From Glossina fuscipes (taxonomy: Eukaryota; Arthropoda; Insecta; Diptera; Glossinidae): DNA of 64,000 nt. The first letter of the stretch is position 1. Every line of letters begins with the position of its first letter. Made by a program: the position numbers and the translations under genes. The DNA is taken from the NCBI RefSeq assembly GCF_014805625.2, contig NW_023998605.1, positions 645,597 to 709,596 on the forward strand. The letters are read 5' to 3'. Positions 47,720 through 58,975 of the stretch are shown piece by piece. The notes beneath the pieces were generated by a model. It was given only the letters and a program-made list of their open reading frames with translations. It was not told where the DNA came from and did not search any database.

Positions 47720-48220
47720 TATCAGCATTATTTGTAGTTACAAAATTCGAAGCTAAGTCAATGCTTAATACAGCGAAGTCAACTTTTCGAAACTAATATT
47801 TTTAAAAATACCCCCGGCATTTTCATATTAATATCCTATCGACCGATTTTAGTTTTAATTATATTTCCTGGTCCTTAGTGCTATTGATAACGTTACCATT
47901 ATTATCATTAGTTCAATAGAGATGTTAGTTTACATTCTCAGAATAATTTTTAACAAGAGTATGCGACCTTCCTTTCTTTTTCTCTTTTCTAATTGTTTGG
48001 TCTCTTTGCTTGGCTCGTTGAGACTTGGAATTAATTTAGAATTTACATTTTTCATTTGTAATATCGAATAATATGAACGCTCAGCTTATTTCGTCCAACA
48101 GAAGTTTTCCATTTCGTTATTAATTATTTTATTTACTAATTTAAAAAATGAAAGAATTATAAAGTGTTGAACAATTCTCCATTAATTATAAGATTTTCGT
48201 AATAAAGTGTTCACCCATTA
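47720..48220 (+). terminator. ACC 3' UTR with polyadenylation signal
   Basis: The first AATAAA after the stop codon is at 48201-48206, giving a 3' UTR of roughly 500 nt. No earlier canonical hexamer was seen. Later AT-rich sequence could hold alternative signals. Confidence 0.55.
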
Positions 48221-49799
48221 ATTATAATAATGCTAACCATTCCATTCAACTTTAAAGTAAAAACCTGTTGCGATTCTTTGGCATTTGATTTTCCACTTGA
48301 AAGATCGCGTCGTGTTTTTTGTTCAGTCATTTCGAATATGTGTTCACATTCGTCCGACATTTTGAATTCTTCTTAAACGAACTCGGCGTGAAACTTTTGT
48401 TCCTACGAATTCTGTTTAAGGAAATTAAATTACAAATCGCAGCAAAACATAATCTCATAAACTGTGCATGTAGATCCTGAATATCTGCACTTTGATAAAC
48501 GTTGCTGCGCCTAAACTAGGCATACTGCACACAAATGTATAATATAAATAGCACACTGATATTTTCCTATTTAGAAAGAAATTCACTGGCAACATTTTAA
48601 AATCCAATTGAGTATGTCTATTTACGCAAAGCAACTGGAAAGGATATCCTTTTCCAAGTTTCTTGAAACCCGTCTGATAAGCTAAATGGTCCTGTTGTGC
48701 TACAGTTTAACTCCGTGTTACATGAGACAATCATAAACGCCTAAGTCATTTGAAAGCGAGCAATAAGCAACTTTACTGAACCTTACCATCGAAATTGTAG
48801 ACTAACGTAGTGTGTTACCAAGGTGAGACTTGCGTTACTAAAATGCAACTGTGTTGGTTTTGGAACTATGTGTTAAGCGCAAAAAAAGTCATATTTAAAA
48901 GGAAATCGCTGTTGCATTATGACGTTTAATGAGAAATACACAAGATGCAATATCCCTGGCTTAATATTTATGATCCAAGGCAGAAAAATAATTTATGGTA
49001 AAGCCCAGTGCGTACATCAATTGACGTCATCAATAAAAAATTCGCAGGAGAAAGAAAAAGCGTAATTCAATGAAAAATCCGTCCTCCTTTTGACTAAGAC
49101 AAAATGGTCTGCTTTGTTAAAGTCTTCAGGGGACTAGTTATCTAAATATGAAAAATATTTTATAAAAATCATGTCAAAATTGTCTGGAAATCTGTTCCAG
49201 ATCTGCCAATCAATAAACGTTCTTCCTCTGAAATTTCTTCTTATGCTATGAACAATAGTTAATCTTTGCCTTTTGCTGCATTTTTTATAAGTGCAGTTTT
49301 CAGTTTGAATTATCAATATTGGTTGGAACAATCCTGTCAAAACTTTTACAAGGCTTAGCTGTAGCTTTCCAATGAATAGTGATGCGCCAAAGTTTACTTT
49401 TTCCGAAAATTAACTTTTTTCGGCCATTTTAATCACTTACTGTAAGAAACGACGTGGATATGATAAAGGAATGAAATTTTCGAAAGCAGGAACAGAGATA
49501 TCATGAGATTGCCTTAAAACTATGAAAGCAGAGCCAAATAGTATAGCTGCCAGAATTCAATAACTGCTTCCATATATTTTGGCCAGCGACATCTATTGAT
49601 GAAAATAGTAAAGTATCAATGTACACAACTATTAAATTCAATGATTTTGACCTTTCTCAAATAACAGTTCTTCATTTAGTATTATTGAGTCCTTCTCTAT
49701 ATAAAGGCACTAATCATGGAACACTCAAAATTGTATTTTCGACATTTATTATTTCCATTTGCTTTCATTGCTTGCTATGCAAAAAAAGAGGAATTTTCT
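48221..49799. other. Mostly featureless; possible RT tail on minus strand
   Basis: The minus-strand frame 49340-49134 reads ...HSIRRNFRGRTFIDWQIWN... and resembles the R-T-x-x-R-x-SF...LWN-x-LP tail of Jockey/CR1-type RTs, but it is too short to be sure. The rest has no recognised feature. Confidence 0.25.
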
Positions 49800-50345
49800 A
49801 CGGCGTATTGTGATTGACGATGGCTACAATACTCGCAAGCTCTAAAGATGCATATGTGCACATGTTGGGATCAGCTAAATGTAGTGTGTTACACAATGCT
49901 AAAACCGAATAAAACTGTGACTGCAGATGTCTGCTCACGTCCATTGTATAAATTGAACGATGTATTGTTGCAAACAAAACCGTCAATAACGGCTAACAGA
50001 CGAGAAGTCATCCTCTTGCTTGAGAATGCTCGGTCACAAGAGTGTAAGAGTTGTCAATGGTGTACTCTTGCAGCTTGAAAGGAATGTTTTGCCTCACCCA
50101 GCGTATACATTAGACATAACGCCATATGATTACCGCTTGTCGCGTGGCCTGGTTGGCACGCTGTACCGCAAAGTTGAAGAACATGCGAAAAAGGGTCGAC
50201 GATTGGATCGCTGCCAAACTAATGTCGTTCTTTCGAGGTGGTTTCGCCACATTGTAGGAAGATGTAGAAAATGATGGAAAATATTTTGATCAATAGGTCT
50301 TCTGTCAACTTTTCTCAATAAACGCATTTTTCGTGCAAGCACCTA
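49800..50345 (+). pseudogene. mariner transposase C-terminal half, relic
   Basis: The + reading 49848-50040 contains CTCWDQLNVVCYTMLKPNKT, VTADVC and RREVILLLENARS, corresponding to the WWDQ-GVVYYELLKP-ETIT box and the HDNARPH box of mariner transposases (the His-Asp has become Leu-Glu). In the next frame, 50085-50150, it reads VLPHPAYTLDITPYDYRLSR, corresponding to HP-YSPD-APSDYHLFRS with the Asp kept. Frameshifts and changed catalytic residues make it dead. It is a different mariner lineage from the copies at 30880 and 60554, judged by WDQ against WDW. The N-terminal half and terminal repeats are missing. Confidence 0.7.
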
Positions 50346-52632
50346 ATACATTTCTTTTCCATCAACGCTAAAAGAGGCGAAGGGCAAGTTTCATTCCATG
50401 TGTAAATAACACGTTTAAAGGAGGTAACTTTCAAAAAATAAAATAAGGTGACGTAGAAACCGTCGATGAAATGATAATGACAGACATAAATATGTAAATT
50501 TGGCAATCTTACCGATACGAACGGCAATGATTACACGGGGTCATGTTAAAATATATGACTTTAGGGTTTAAGCTGAACTCTCAGCAGCGTTGCAGGTTTA
50601 GTGTGATTAAAAAGAAATCTTACAACAACTCTACAAGGAAAAGAAAACATATACACAAAGAGTTAATAAAAAAGTGTTCAAAGGATGAATGTTGTAGAAA
50701 AAAAGTAGTGAATTTAGATTTAGTATAATTAAAATAACATATTTGCGTTTTTAATGAAAGAAGTTAATTCCCTGTAACCATTGAAAAGATCGTTTAATTT
50801 GGTTACTACATGCATTTAAGACGCTAAAAGACTTCCTGATGTGTTTAAATTTACGGCAGTTAAATGTTCAACCGGTTCTTTCGTATTGTACATTTCAAAG
50901 GTGCCACTTGGGTAGGTTTCTGCTTTTTGGAATCATTTTGCAATCGTCATTCAATTGTTGAAAAGTTTTGGCACTGGTTATGTATGTTTTAGTTAACTAG
51001 CTCTCAAGGCGTTTGGTTGCGAGTTGTGCATGGCTTTCGAAATTTATTTCGGAAACGTAATGGGAAAATAAGCCATAAATTTGACGTTTGCAATGAATAA
51101 CAAAATCGCACAAACATAAATAAATATAAAGTTATTTGAAACTTGTGACGAAAAAATCAAAAAAGGAAGAAATGTGAAATTGCAATTAATGAGTTGTATT
51201 GTTGGCCGAATCGGAGCGAATATTTACACATACCTCAAATTCCAATAAGTTGTGAGTAATAAATTGCAGACAATTTTGATTATGAGTACATTATGTTTTC
51301 TCGCCACAAGAGAGCTAAATTCAATGGGCTTAGTAAATAAAAATATAGGGGAATGATGAAAAGTAAGTTTACATAAATTACTAACATTTCATTTGCATTT
51401 ATTTAATTTTTATCTTTTTTTAAGTTTTAATGGACGACCAATACATGGTGAGAAGAAACTTGAATGCCAACAAATTATCCCGACAAAGGGGGCCCAGGAA
51501 TTAAGTGGCATGGTAGTAACTGCGGATTAAGTTAACACAATTTTACTTCAATTTTCACTTGCTTTTTCGATTATAAGTGAGCTTGAACATTAAATTCGGT
51601 TTTTTTATCTTATACATTTATACATCAACGTACCTTTACAATATATATATGTATTTAGAGAATGTATATTTATTGAAGGAAAAATGTTTTAAAATGAATT
51701 TTCTTCAATTTGAAAACGCAAGGTTCGGGGTCTGCAGGAGTTAAATCCTAAATTTCCCGATTTGGCAGCTTATAGTGCATGCAAATGCTGTGCAGGTCAA
51801 AATTTGAAAATGCAAGCTGTGACACAGACTATGTTTGGCGTTAACTAGTTTCCATGTTGGTGCAAAGTGTACGCACAAAAAGTGCGAGAAACGCTATCTC
51901 AAGTGTTTTAAATCGGGTGTAAGCAACATTGCTCATGGTTTGTATTAGTTTATAGCTGTAAATTGTAGAAAAATTCCAGGAAATATTGTGTACTTTCAAA
52001 CAGCTGAACCAAAACAAAATACTTCAATTTGTGAAAGGTGTGTGAATTAAGTCTTTTTTTTGTTTTTTGCTCCTAATTAATATTTTTAATTCACCAAAGC
52101 TTTCAATCAATTGTGTATCATCGATCTGCTCACACGTCATCGTACAATGTCGCTATCATTGATGAAGCGTAAAGTATCAACATGTAATAAAAACTCATCA
52201 TTATACTGAATATGTTGGTCTAATCGTCAACTGGCATTCGCTAAACATTCACACTTGATACAACACGTCATCTCGGCAAACGGCAGCTGTTAATCTTTGT
52301 GTTTTGCTGGTGTTAGTGAAAAAAAGGAAAAAAAAAACAACTTAGGAGACTTTAAATAATTTAAAAAAAAAGGAAGGAGGGAAGAAAAAAGAAGATTTAA
52401 GAAAGTAACCAAATTTTTTCAAAATATAAAGGAAGAAAAGAATAGAAGGAAAAATAAGAACGTGAGAAAAAAATTAAAAAGCAATATGCATATTAAACTT
52501 TTTTGTCTTTTTGGTTAGATTTTTTTTTGGTGTTCCCCGTGATAACAACCAAAACAACGTCAGCCTATCTCTCTACGGAGACTGGGTCTGATCTTATAAC
52601 TACTGATAGAGACTGTTTTAAAGATTTTTATA
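50346..52632. other. No recognised gene; purine-rich tract
   Basis: AT-rich sequence. A strand-asymmetric A/G-rich tract runs from about 52315 to 52480 just upstream of the non-LTR ORF1 and may be part of that element's 5' region. Nothing else is recognised. Confidence 0.35.
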
Positions 52633-53067
52633 TGAATGCCACTGGGCGCACCGAGAGATCGAGGATGGGTTAGAATAAAATTCTTTTATCTCCCAATGGG
52701 GAGGCTAACACAAATGTTTCAATTATGTCTAGTAAATAGGCAGTCGACAAAGCCTCTGATTTGGGTGCTAGAGCCAACCCAAAACTACCTGCGGAAGTGC
52801 AATTGCGTCGTTTTTGGTCGAAACGTGCGCAAACGCTGAAGGAAATCGCATGAATATCAACTCCGATCTCTTTTACGATTACCGGAAGGGTTTCACCATG
52901 TACGGGTTACAAGAACTAAAAGTGATAAGCAGGGGCCGAGCCAAACTGTTTTTCAGCTTTGGTGCCAATGCTAAAAACTTTGTTACATATAACGATATTG
53001 TTAAAATTAATTTAAAGACGTACAAACCGAGGTCGTTCAGTGAGAGATTCTGAGTCATTCAAAACAT
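52633..53067 (+). pseudogene. Plus-strand non-LTR element, ORF1 N-terminal part
   Basis: ATG 52633 (MNATGRTERSRMG) begins a frame with several stops and shifts. It includes LPAEVQLRRFWSKRAQTLKE (about 52785-52845) and, in the frame 52814-53053, FTMYGLQELKVISRGRAKL then FVTYNDIVKINLKTYKPRSF. This has the feel of the nucleic-acid-binding core of I-like ORF1 proteins. The reading passes through IQNIPCVY at 53056-53080, where the 1-kb insertion interrupts it, and resumes after 54121. Confidence 0.55.
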
Positions 53068-54121
53068 CCCATGCGTATACAGAAATTTGTGGCAAGGGTT
53101 TAACGTGGGTTCCTGCCTGAAAGGCTTAACCCCACGGTGGCCCAAGCCACTTTTAAGCGTACTACGCCCCCTGGCGAGTTAGACAATCCCCACAGAGTAG
53201 GGGCCTAAACAGCACCAGAGTCCAGAACAGTTTATTGTGTATGGAACAATAAACTCCACTCTGGTCAATGGCGAGGCCTAGCTGCACTCAATTGTTCCAT
53301 TTTAGCTAGGAACTCGCCAACCACAACCACCACGAGTACTCCCCGAAGGGACGCACCCAAGCAGTCAGGACTCACAAATTGATCAACTGACTGCTTCCGC
53401 CATAAGGCTTCCACTGTGCTGTTGATCAATTACCACCATTACCCGCAGGCATCCGTGACATGTGTTCAAAAGTAAAAATAGGTAAAAGGGGAAAACTTAT
53501 TCGTCATATCCCTTTTCCATTTTTGCATGTATTAATTAATTTACCAGACATCTTCTATCAATCGGCCAAAGGGAAGGCCGTCCGTCAATTCCTTTTTGCA
53601 TTAATAGTATAATTAATTTATTTATTACGACTTAAGGACAAAGTCCATCATATACCCGCAGGCATACGTGGCTTTGTGAGGCGAGCTTCCTGACCCCCGT
53701 GGCTCCCAGTTTGTTTTGCAAAGCCTTTGGCATACTTTGGGCGGTTGTTAAAACAACCGTACTTGCTTCGGATTCTCCATACTTTCCTGGTTGCCAGCAC
53801 CAGTGAACTACTTTTCTTCAAGATATATAGGTCTCGGGTATTGCACTGAACATGGCAGACTAATCTAATGCACTCTACTTCATCGTACTTAAATACCATT
53901 CAATATATTTCCTCGGTAGTAACTAGCTATTGAGTAAGAGCTCTTCCTCCAGCCAACCCCTCCACCATCTCTCAGAAACTCGTCGCCGAGTTAGCAGCCC
54001 AAAACCTTAAACTCTTCTTAGCCGGCCGAAGCCGTTGCCCGGGGATCACCGCTGGGAGGTGAGAGTTTCGGCACATCTATGCTTCCCATCAAAGCATAGT
54101 TCATCTCCCATGCGTATACAG
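53068..54121. mobile_element. 1.0-kb insertion with 15-bp target-site duplication, type unknown
   Basis: CCCATGCGTATACAG occurs at 53068-53082 and 54107-54121, flanking 1024 bp (53083-54106). Removing the insert and one repeat restores a continuous ORF1 reading across the site (IQNIPCVY then SVDEISK), so this is a true insertion. The insert is less AT-rich than its surroundings. It has an internal duplicated motif ACCCGCAGGCAT-CGTG (53442 and 53656) and an 83-codon minus-strand frame at 53899-53648 that I do not recognise. A 15-bp duplication fits target-primed reverse transcription, so a non-LTR or SINE-like retroelement is the best guess. No terminal inverted repeats are seen. Confidence 0.8.
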
Positions 54122-54984
54122 TGTAGATGAAATAAGTAAAAACGCCGTATCCGATATTCCGATCATGTCCACTGTCCGTTTTCAAAGAAGGAATCCCAAG
54201 AACAGCCAACATCAACATCGGCTTTAAAGTGAAAGCCCTTCCTAAGTCAATCAAATTCAATCATTGTCATCTGTTAGTCGAGTACTTTGCACCAACCTCA
54301 AAGCGATGCTTTAGATACGGTCAATGCGGTAGACACGGTTACGTTTCAAAACTTTGTAAAGCTAAAGAGAGCGGATGCATGAACTATGGGAAGTCTCCGA
54401 AGTGTGTGAACTGTGAGAAGATGAAGTGTTTGTCCTGTGGTTCAGGTGAGTACAACACTCTCAACAACTCTTGCCCGAACAGGGAGTTTGAATTAAACGT
54501 CAATAGAATTATGGCAATTAAAAATCTTTCTTATAAACAGGTGAAAGAGAAGTTTCCCTCAAATTAGTTCGCATGTCTTACGATGACAATTTCCCTTCAT
54601 TGGAGAACGCGTCTGCCATTTTGAGTAAGGGCGATAATGAAAATGTCAACAAAATTTTAACCAAGAATAAATTTAATGCTGCCGTCAAAAGCAAATCGGT
54701 TCTTTCCAAATCTTTTCTCAGTTCACCCACCGAATCTTTTCTCAATTCACCCCCCAAGCCGTGTAGAACAAATCTTCGGCGTCCAGTAATTTCAAACAAC
54801 TATTTGCGTTCCTCAGAACTTGAGATATTAATCTCTGCAATTAAAGAAAGTATCTGTTCGATGATCCCTCATAATCTTATTAAGAAATTTGAAGAGAAAA
54901 TGTTTGTCTGTGCCAATTTTGGCCTCGTTCAAGCACCCAGCACTACGAGGAAATCCGCCAGGGTTCCTCCTCCAGTTTATATGA
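54122..54984 (+). pseudogene. Plus-strand non-LTR ORF1, C-terminal part with zinc knuckles
   Basis: Continues ORF1 after the insertion. After a frame change near 54220 it reads LVEYFAPTSKRCFRYGQCGR, then HGYVSKLCKAKESGCMNYGK, then CVNCEKMKCLSCGSGEYNTL. This is a row of knuckle-like Cys/His clusters (54292-54475), followed by NRIMAIKNLSYKQVKEKFP, a landmark of many insect non-LTR ORF1 proteins. A second frame from 54573 (SYDDNFPSLENAS...) forms the C-terminal tail and runs straight into the endonuclease start at about 54984 without a stop. Confidence 0.75.
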
Positions 54985-55717
54985 TGTCCTTTTTACAATA
55001 TAATATCCAAAGTGTTCGACGTAACCTACCGCTTTTGAATTTTACTTGAACTCGAATGAAGTTGGTTTTCATATCTTAAGTGAAGATCTTCTGAAAGATG
55101 AAAACTCTTTTGTAGTTAAAGCTTCGAACTATGCTTCAGCCACCAAATGCCCAAATGATGGCTACGGCGGTGTTAGCATATTCGTTAAGAAAGGTATCAA
55201 TTTCAGACGTGTTGCCTATAACTCTGCTGTTGACATTATCATCATCAAAAACATGAATCTATAACCGAATCTTTTCATAGCATCAAGCTACTTTCCACCC
55301 AGTCTTGATGTGCAAACGTTTCGTGATGAGATTAAGAGATTATGTGACTTTTTTGGTATCAAACAAAATGTGATTCTAGCTGGAGATTTCAGTGCAAGAC
55401 GTTACTTGTATGGCGATCACCAACCAAACAAGATCCTCTCGACCAACAAAAACAAGATCCTTGTAAATGCCATCAATTCCAGCAGTTTCAGTATTTTAAA
55501 TAATGGCAATACTACCTTTCACTGTAACCGGAGTGGTCGCACGGCGAGGAGTGTTTTGGATCTAACTTTCTCCAATTCAACTATTTTATCTTTCAACTGG
55601 AACATATCCAACGTTTCCATTGGCAAAAGTCAGCACTCTCACATTTTATTCCACAGTTGTAACAATTCCGTTAAGAAAATAGAAAATTTCATTTCACGCA
55701 ACTTGTCACGGTCTTAG
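54985..55717 (+). pseudogene. Plus-strand non-LTR ORF2, endonuclease domain
   Basis: MSFLQYNIQSVRRNLPLLNF (from 54984) is the N-terminal LQ-NI-S motif of the apurinic-type endonuclease. After a shift it reads NDGYGGVSIFVKKGI (55155-55200), then in another frame VILAGDFSARRYLYGD (55371-55420), the GDFNAH motif, then RSVLDLTFSNS and SIGKSQHSHILFH near 55640. The final catalytic SDH has become SQH. It ends at TAG 55715-55717 and is followed by unrelated sequence. The three open segments are in different frames, so the copy is inactive. Confidence 0.8.
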
Positions 55718-56326
55718 CTCCTTTTCGGCCGGTAGAGCATATATATATATATATATATATTTTTTTTTTTGAATGGGGTTTGGCTCTCGGAGCCTCCTGA
55801 CAAAGAAAAACTAAAAGAAGGAATAGTCCCGTCGGTTGTCTACCGTCCGTCTGTCCACCGTAAGTCAGTCTGTAACTGTCTGGCGTCTGCCCTACATATA
55901 CACATACGCACACCCACTTTTTCTTTCAGCTACAGCGGTGGCAGCTGTAACGCTTAGCCACTCATCGGGGACACACAAAAAAAGAAAGTAAACAACCTAA
56001 AATAACTTACAATATAATCCAATTGGTGTAGCGTCTGCGGCAGTCTGCTTACATCGGTGGTTGCTGTTCCCAGCAAAGGGTTGTTGCCTCCTTTGATTTA
56101 TAATTCATAATGACCCGAAAGGTTGTTGTTGTTGTTGTCCGGTTGCAGCGCAGCAGGTGTATTTAGGTTGCCTTCACTTAAATTTTGACAATGAACGTAT
56201 GCACTTCCAATTGTTGACTGCGATATCTCTAGACCAGAGCCATTATCAGTATACTCTGCCAATCGCAACTTTCACTACCCCTTTTTTTTCCCCTCTTTCT
56301 TCCTTTATTTTTTTTTTCCTGCATTC
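55718..56326. other. Inserted or replaced segment with (AT)n and (GTT)n
   Basis: It starts with an (AT)n run at 55739-55761 and a T-run, then moderately GC-rich sequence, a short GTTGTT run (56115-56136) and pyrimidine-rich DNA at 56281-56320. The RT fingers region expected between EN and the next RT piece is absent, so this segment replaces it. No duplication or inverted ends are visible and I cannot name it. Confidence 0.4.
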
Positions 56327-57550
56327 ATGAAAATTATCAACCTCAAGGTTACGGAGAGACTAATGGATTTCTTTAAAACTGAGACCATTATTCTAACTCG
56401 TTTTTATGCCTATCAAAAACGCATATCTAAGAATATGTGCGTTAATGAGCTATCTGTTCTTATAGCTCGTTTAAAAAAAGGTTGTTGTTTAAGCCCCGTA
56501 CTCTTCAATCTATACACAGCTCCTTCAAGATGACATTTTTTAATATGCAGATGATTTCCTAAATGTATCTGCGGACTTATCTTTTTCAGCTGCTGTCAAT
56601 AATCTTTCGATGAAAACTAATCTTTTTATCGATGCATGCGCCGATCTCAATTTATATTGTTACGAAAATCCCAAATCCAGTTAATTTCAGCTAAGTAATT
56701 TTCGAAAATAATAAATTCCCTAAAGAAGGAAAAAACCAAATGAGCATTCGCAGGCGCCTCATGCAGCTGCAGGCCAATGAAAAAGATTAGCGGAAAAACA
56801 GGCTGGGATTAGAAATAAAACTATAAACTTAGGTATAGTAACATGCTTGTAAAAACGTATATAAATAGAATATTTGTAGAATGGAGAGTTAGTCGGGCAA
56901 AAACATAGAAGTTGAGAGTACGGCCAAAATAAATTGTGAATAATCCTACATTTAAAGAACATAATTGTAAATAAATGATCCTACTGGTAAGGAATATAAT
57001 TGTAAATCAAAGAACTTTGAAGTGTATTTCTCTTGAATAAAATGTCCACGATCCAGTCATAGGGACTGTATCTTGTAAAAAGCGAATTTCATAACAATAT
57101 TTTAACAGCAGCAACAAATACTATTTATTTTTCGAAGGGTTCTAAATGTGAAATCAGGCTTTTCATCAAAGGAAGTCATGTTGATCAAGTGAAATCTTTT
57201 CGGTTTCTTGGTAGACTGCCTAACTCTTCGTGGACATTATGAGAAAGCCTTCAAAGTCTGTCAATCCGGGTGCAATATCATCAAACTCTTGACTAACAAT
57301 CAGTCAGGCTTGCCTCCCAAAAAAGCTTGGACCGTATACAAAGCTTTAGCTATTGTCCAAAATTGAATTTGCAGCTTCTACATGTTGCAATTTTCCAAAA
57401 CATATTGAGAAACGTACACAAACATTTGAAAATCGAATGTTAAAACGTTGTATTGGACTGACCCGTCAACTCCTCAACATATTCTCAATGCCATTTCTGG
57501 TGAATGGGCCGTTTCCGAAAGAGTCCTTTTTTGCACTGCCAAGGAGCTAA
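56327..57550 (+). pseudogene. Plus-strand non-LTR ORF2, reverse transcriptase part
   Basis: The reading LKKGCCLSPVLFNLYT (56472-56519) is the PQG-x-LSPxLFNLYT box with Pro-Gln changed. The YADDF box is at 56544-56558, followed by SADLSFSAAVNNL. The frame is cut by a solo LTR at 56658-57096 and resumes with IYFSKGSKCEIRLFIKGSHV then QVKSFRFLG (57119-57213). After further shifts it reads PPKKAWTVYKAL, IEFAASTCCNFP (57358-57393), ENRMLKRCIGLT and ILNAISGEWAVSERV. It ends in KELI at the piggyBac insertion (57551). The domain order is that of an I-like or related element. Confidence 0.75.
56654..57100 (+). mobile_element. Solo LTR, about 439 bp, with 4-bp target duplication
   Basis: Starts TGTTACG at 56658 and ends CATAACA at 57096: a TG...CA element with TGTTA/TAACA inverted ends. 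The flanks are ATAT (56654-56657) and ATAT (57097-57100). Removing it restores the retrotransposon RT reading to within one base. A TATAAATAG box at 56859 and AATAAA near 56928 fit an LTR promoter and polyadenylation signal. A 4-bp duplication fits Ty3/gypsy-type integration. No internal coding region is present, so it is a solo LTR. Confidence 0.85.
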
Positions 57551-58785
57551 TTAACACGTTAAGGAGGGCGCAGTTTTTCCTATTACCCTTTATTGGGCGG
57601 CATCAAAAATCGTACTTTGCTTTATCTGGCGGCACCTTGCACAAAATGTTCTTTACCAAAACTTCATACTCAAAAGTGTAGTTTCCTTTTATTCTTCAAT
57701 CTTTACGGATTAGTAATAGATAGTGAACTGCTCTTGAGGTGTAGCTTCGTTTTTAATTTTGCACAGAATTTGGAAATTTAAAAAGAATTAAAAGTTGATT
57801 TTATCTGGTAAGCAGAATTTCAAGACACACGAAGAAATAGTTTGATATATCAGTGGAAGAAGAGGAAATTTTGAAAGGAAATGTTAATTGCGATGATCCC
57901 TTTTCGTTGTACCAGCTATTTTTGTCAGACAATCTTCTAGAATTGATAGCGAAAGAAACAAACAGATATGCCGAACAATCTAACGTTGGTGTAGAAAACA
58001 AATCTTTTTCCTCAACCAGAAAACATCAACAATCGTGGACGCCTCTTACGATAGGAGAAATAAAAAAGTTTATTGGTATACTAATTATTATGGATCAAGT
58101 ACGGTTGCCAGAAATTAAGTTATATTGGTCGAAAAACGAAACGAACGTATAAAAGAAATTAGAGAGCGTAATCGTAAAAAACTGAAACATTTACACTTTT
58201 CTGACAATAAAACTGCTATAATTGGCAATCGGTTGGACAAAATTCGTAACATTTTGGAAATAATCGTTGATTTATTCAAAAACGCAGTGAAACATGGAAA
58301 AACAATTGTTATAGATGAAAGCATGGTTCCATGGCGAGGGCGACTCATGTTTCGTCAATACATTCCAGGCAAGCGACATAAATGTGATGGTAAATTATAC
58401 AAATTGTGTTTGACTGGAGGCTCCACATATAATGTTGAAATTTATTCTGGAAAGACCGTAAACTCCACAACGAAAGGACACAACGTTGTAATGCGATTGA
58501 TGAATGGATTGTTATTTCAGGGTGGCACTTTATATACAGAACCACCACTATGCCTGGAACGTTTTAAAAAAACCCACAAGAACGAATAAGTAACATATTA
58601 ACTGTATTATAGCCCACCTAAAAAAATAAGCTCTTGAATTTTTCAATAAAAAAATTATTTTTAACCACAAAGTTTTTTCCATCTAACAAAACTATAGCTG
58701 ATGTGAGCCACTCGTGGTACACGCTGCCAGATGAACCATTCGCTTATGAGACACTGGTGGTACACGCCGTCCTTAACGTGTTTAA
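57551..58785 (+). mobile_element. piggyBac-like transposon, internally deleted, at TTAA
   Basis: Left end TTAA (57551-57554) followed by CACGTTAAGGAGGGCG. Right end, read on the minus strand, is TTAA (58782-58785), one extra base, then CACGTTAAGGACGGCG. This is a 16-bp terminal inverted repeat with one mismatch. A subterminal GTGGTACACGC is repeated at 58714 and 58757. The element interrupts the RT of the surrounding non-LTR copy, whose reading resumes on the far side. The body is about 1.2 kb against 2 kb or more for autonomous members, and the transposase has lost sequence. Confidence 0.82.
57853..58589 (+). pseudogene. piggyBac-like transposase, deleted
   Basis: The first frame (57853-58152) has FSLYQLFLSDNLLELIAKE and NRYAEQ, then WTPLTIGEIKKFIGILII and LPEIKLYWS, the N-terminal part of the DDE_Tnp_1_7 family. 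A deletion joins YWSK to KEIRERNRKKLKHLHFSDN. The second frame (58125-58589) continues with NRLDKIRNILEII, VIDESMVPWRGRLMFRQYIP (catalytic Asp in VIDES kept) and KRHKCDGKLYKLC. It reaches GGTLYTE, after which the sequence departs from the family and stops. The catalytic core after the LYTDN region is missing, so it cannot be active. Confidence 0.88.
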
Positions 58786-58975
58786 GTCAAGATAATGAGT
58801 CCTTCCCTTTTTCAGAAAGTTATATCTCTCAATGAGACTGTCCCTTGCAGCCACACATTCTGTTATTAAAAACTGCGTCATATTTTTGACAAGATAAATG
58901 CAATTCCTCCCTGGAATTTTGTTAGGAACAAATGTAGAGTCTTCACGAACGTTCTTGAATTGATCTCTAACTCAA
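58786..58975 (+). pseudogene. Plus-strand non-LTR element, RT to RNase H linker
   Basis: Downstream of the piggyBac right end the + strand reads DKINAIPPWNFVRNKCRVFT and NVLELISNSKQNVYEEL, the linker that normally precedes RNase H in I-like ORF2 proteins. The RNase H itself is not found. From about 58975 onward the sequence is coding-like only on the opposite strand, so the element is truncated here. Confidence 0.5.
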
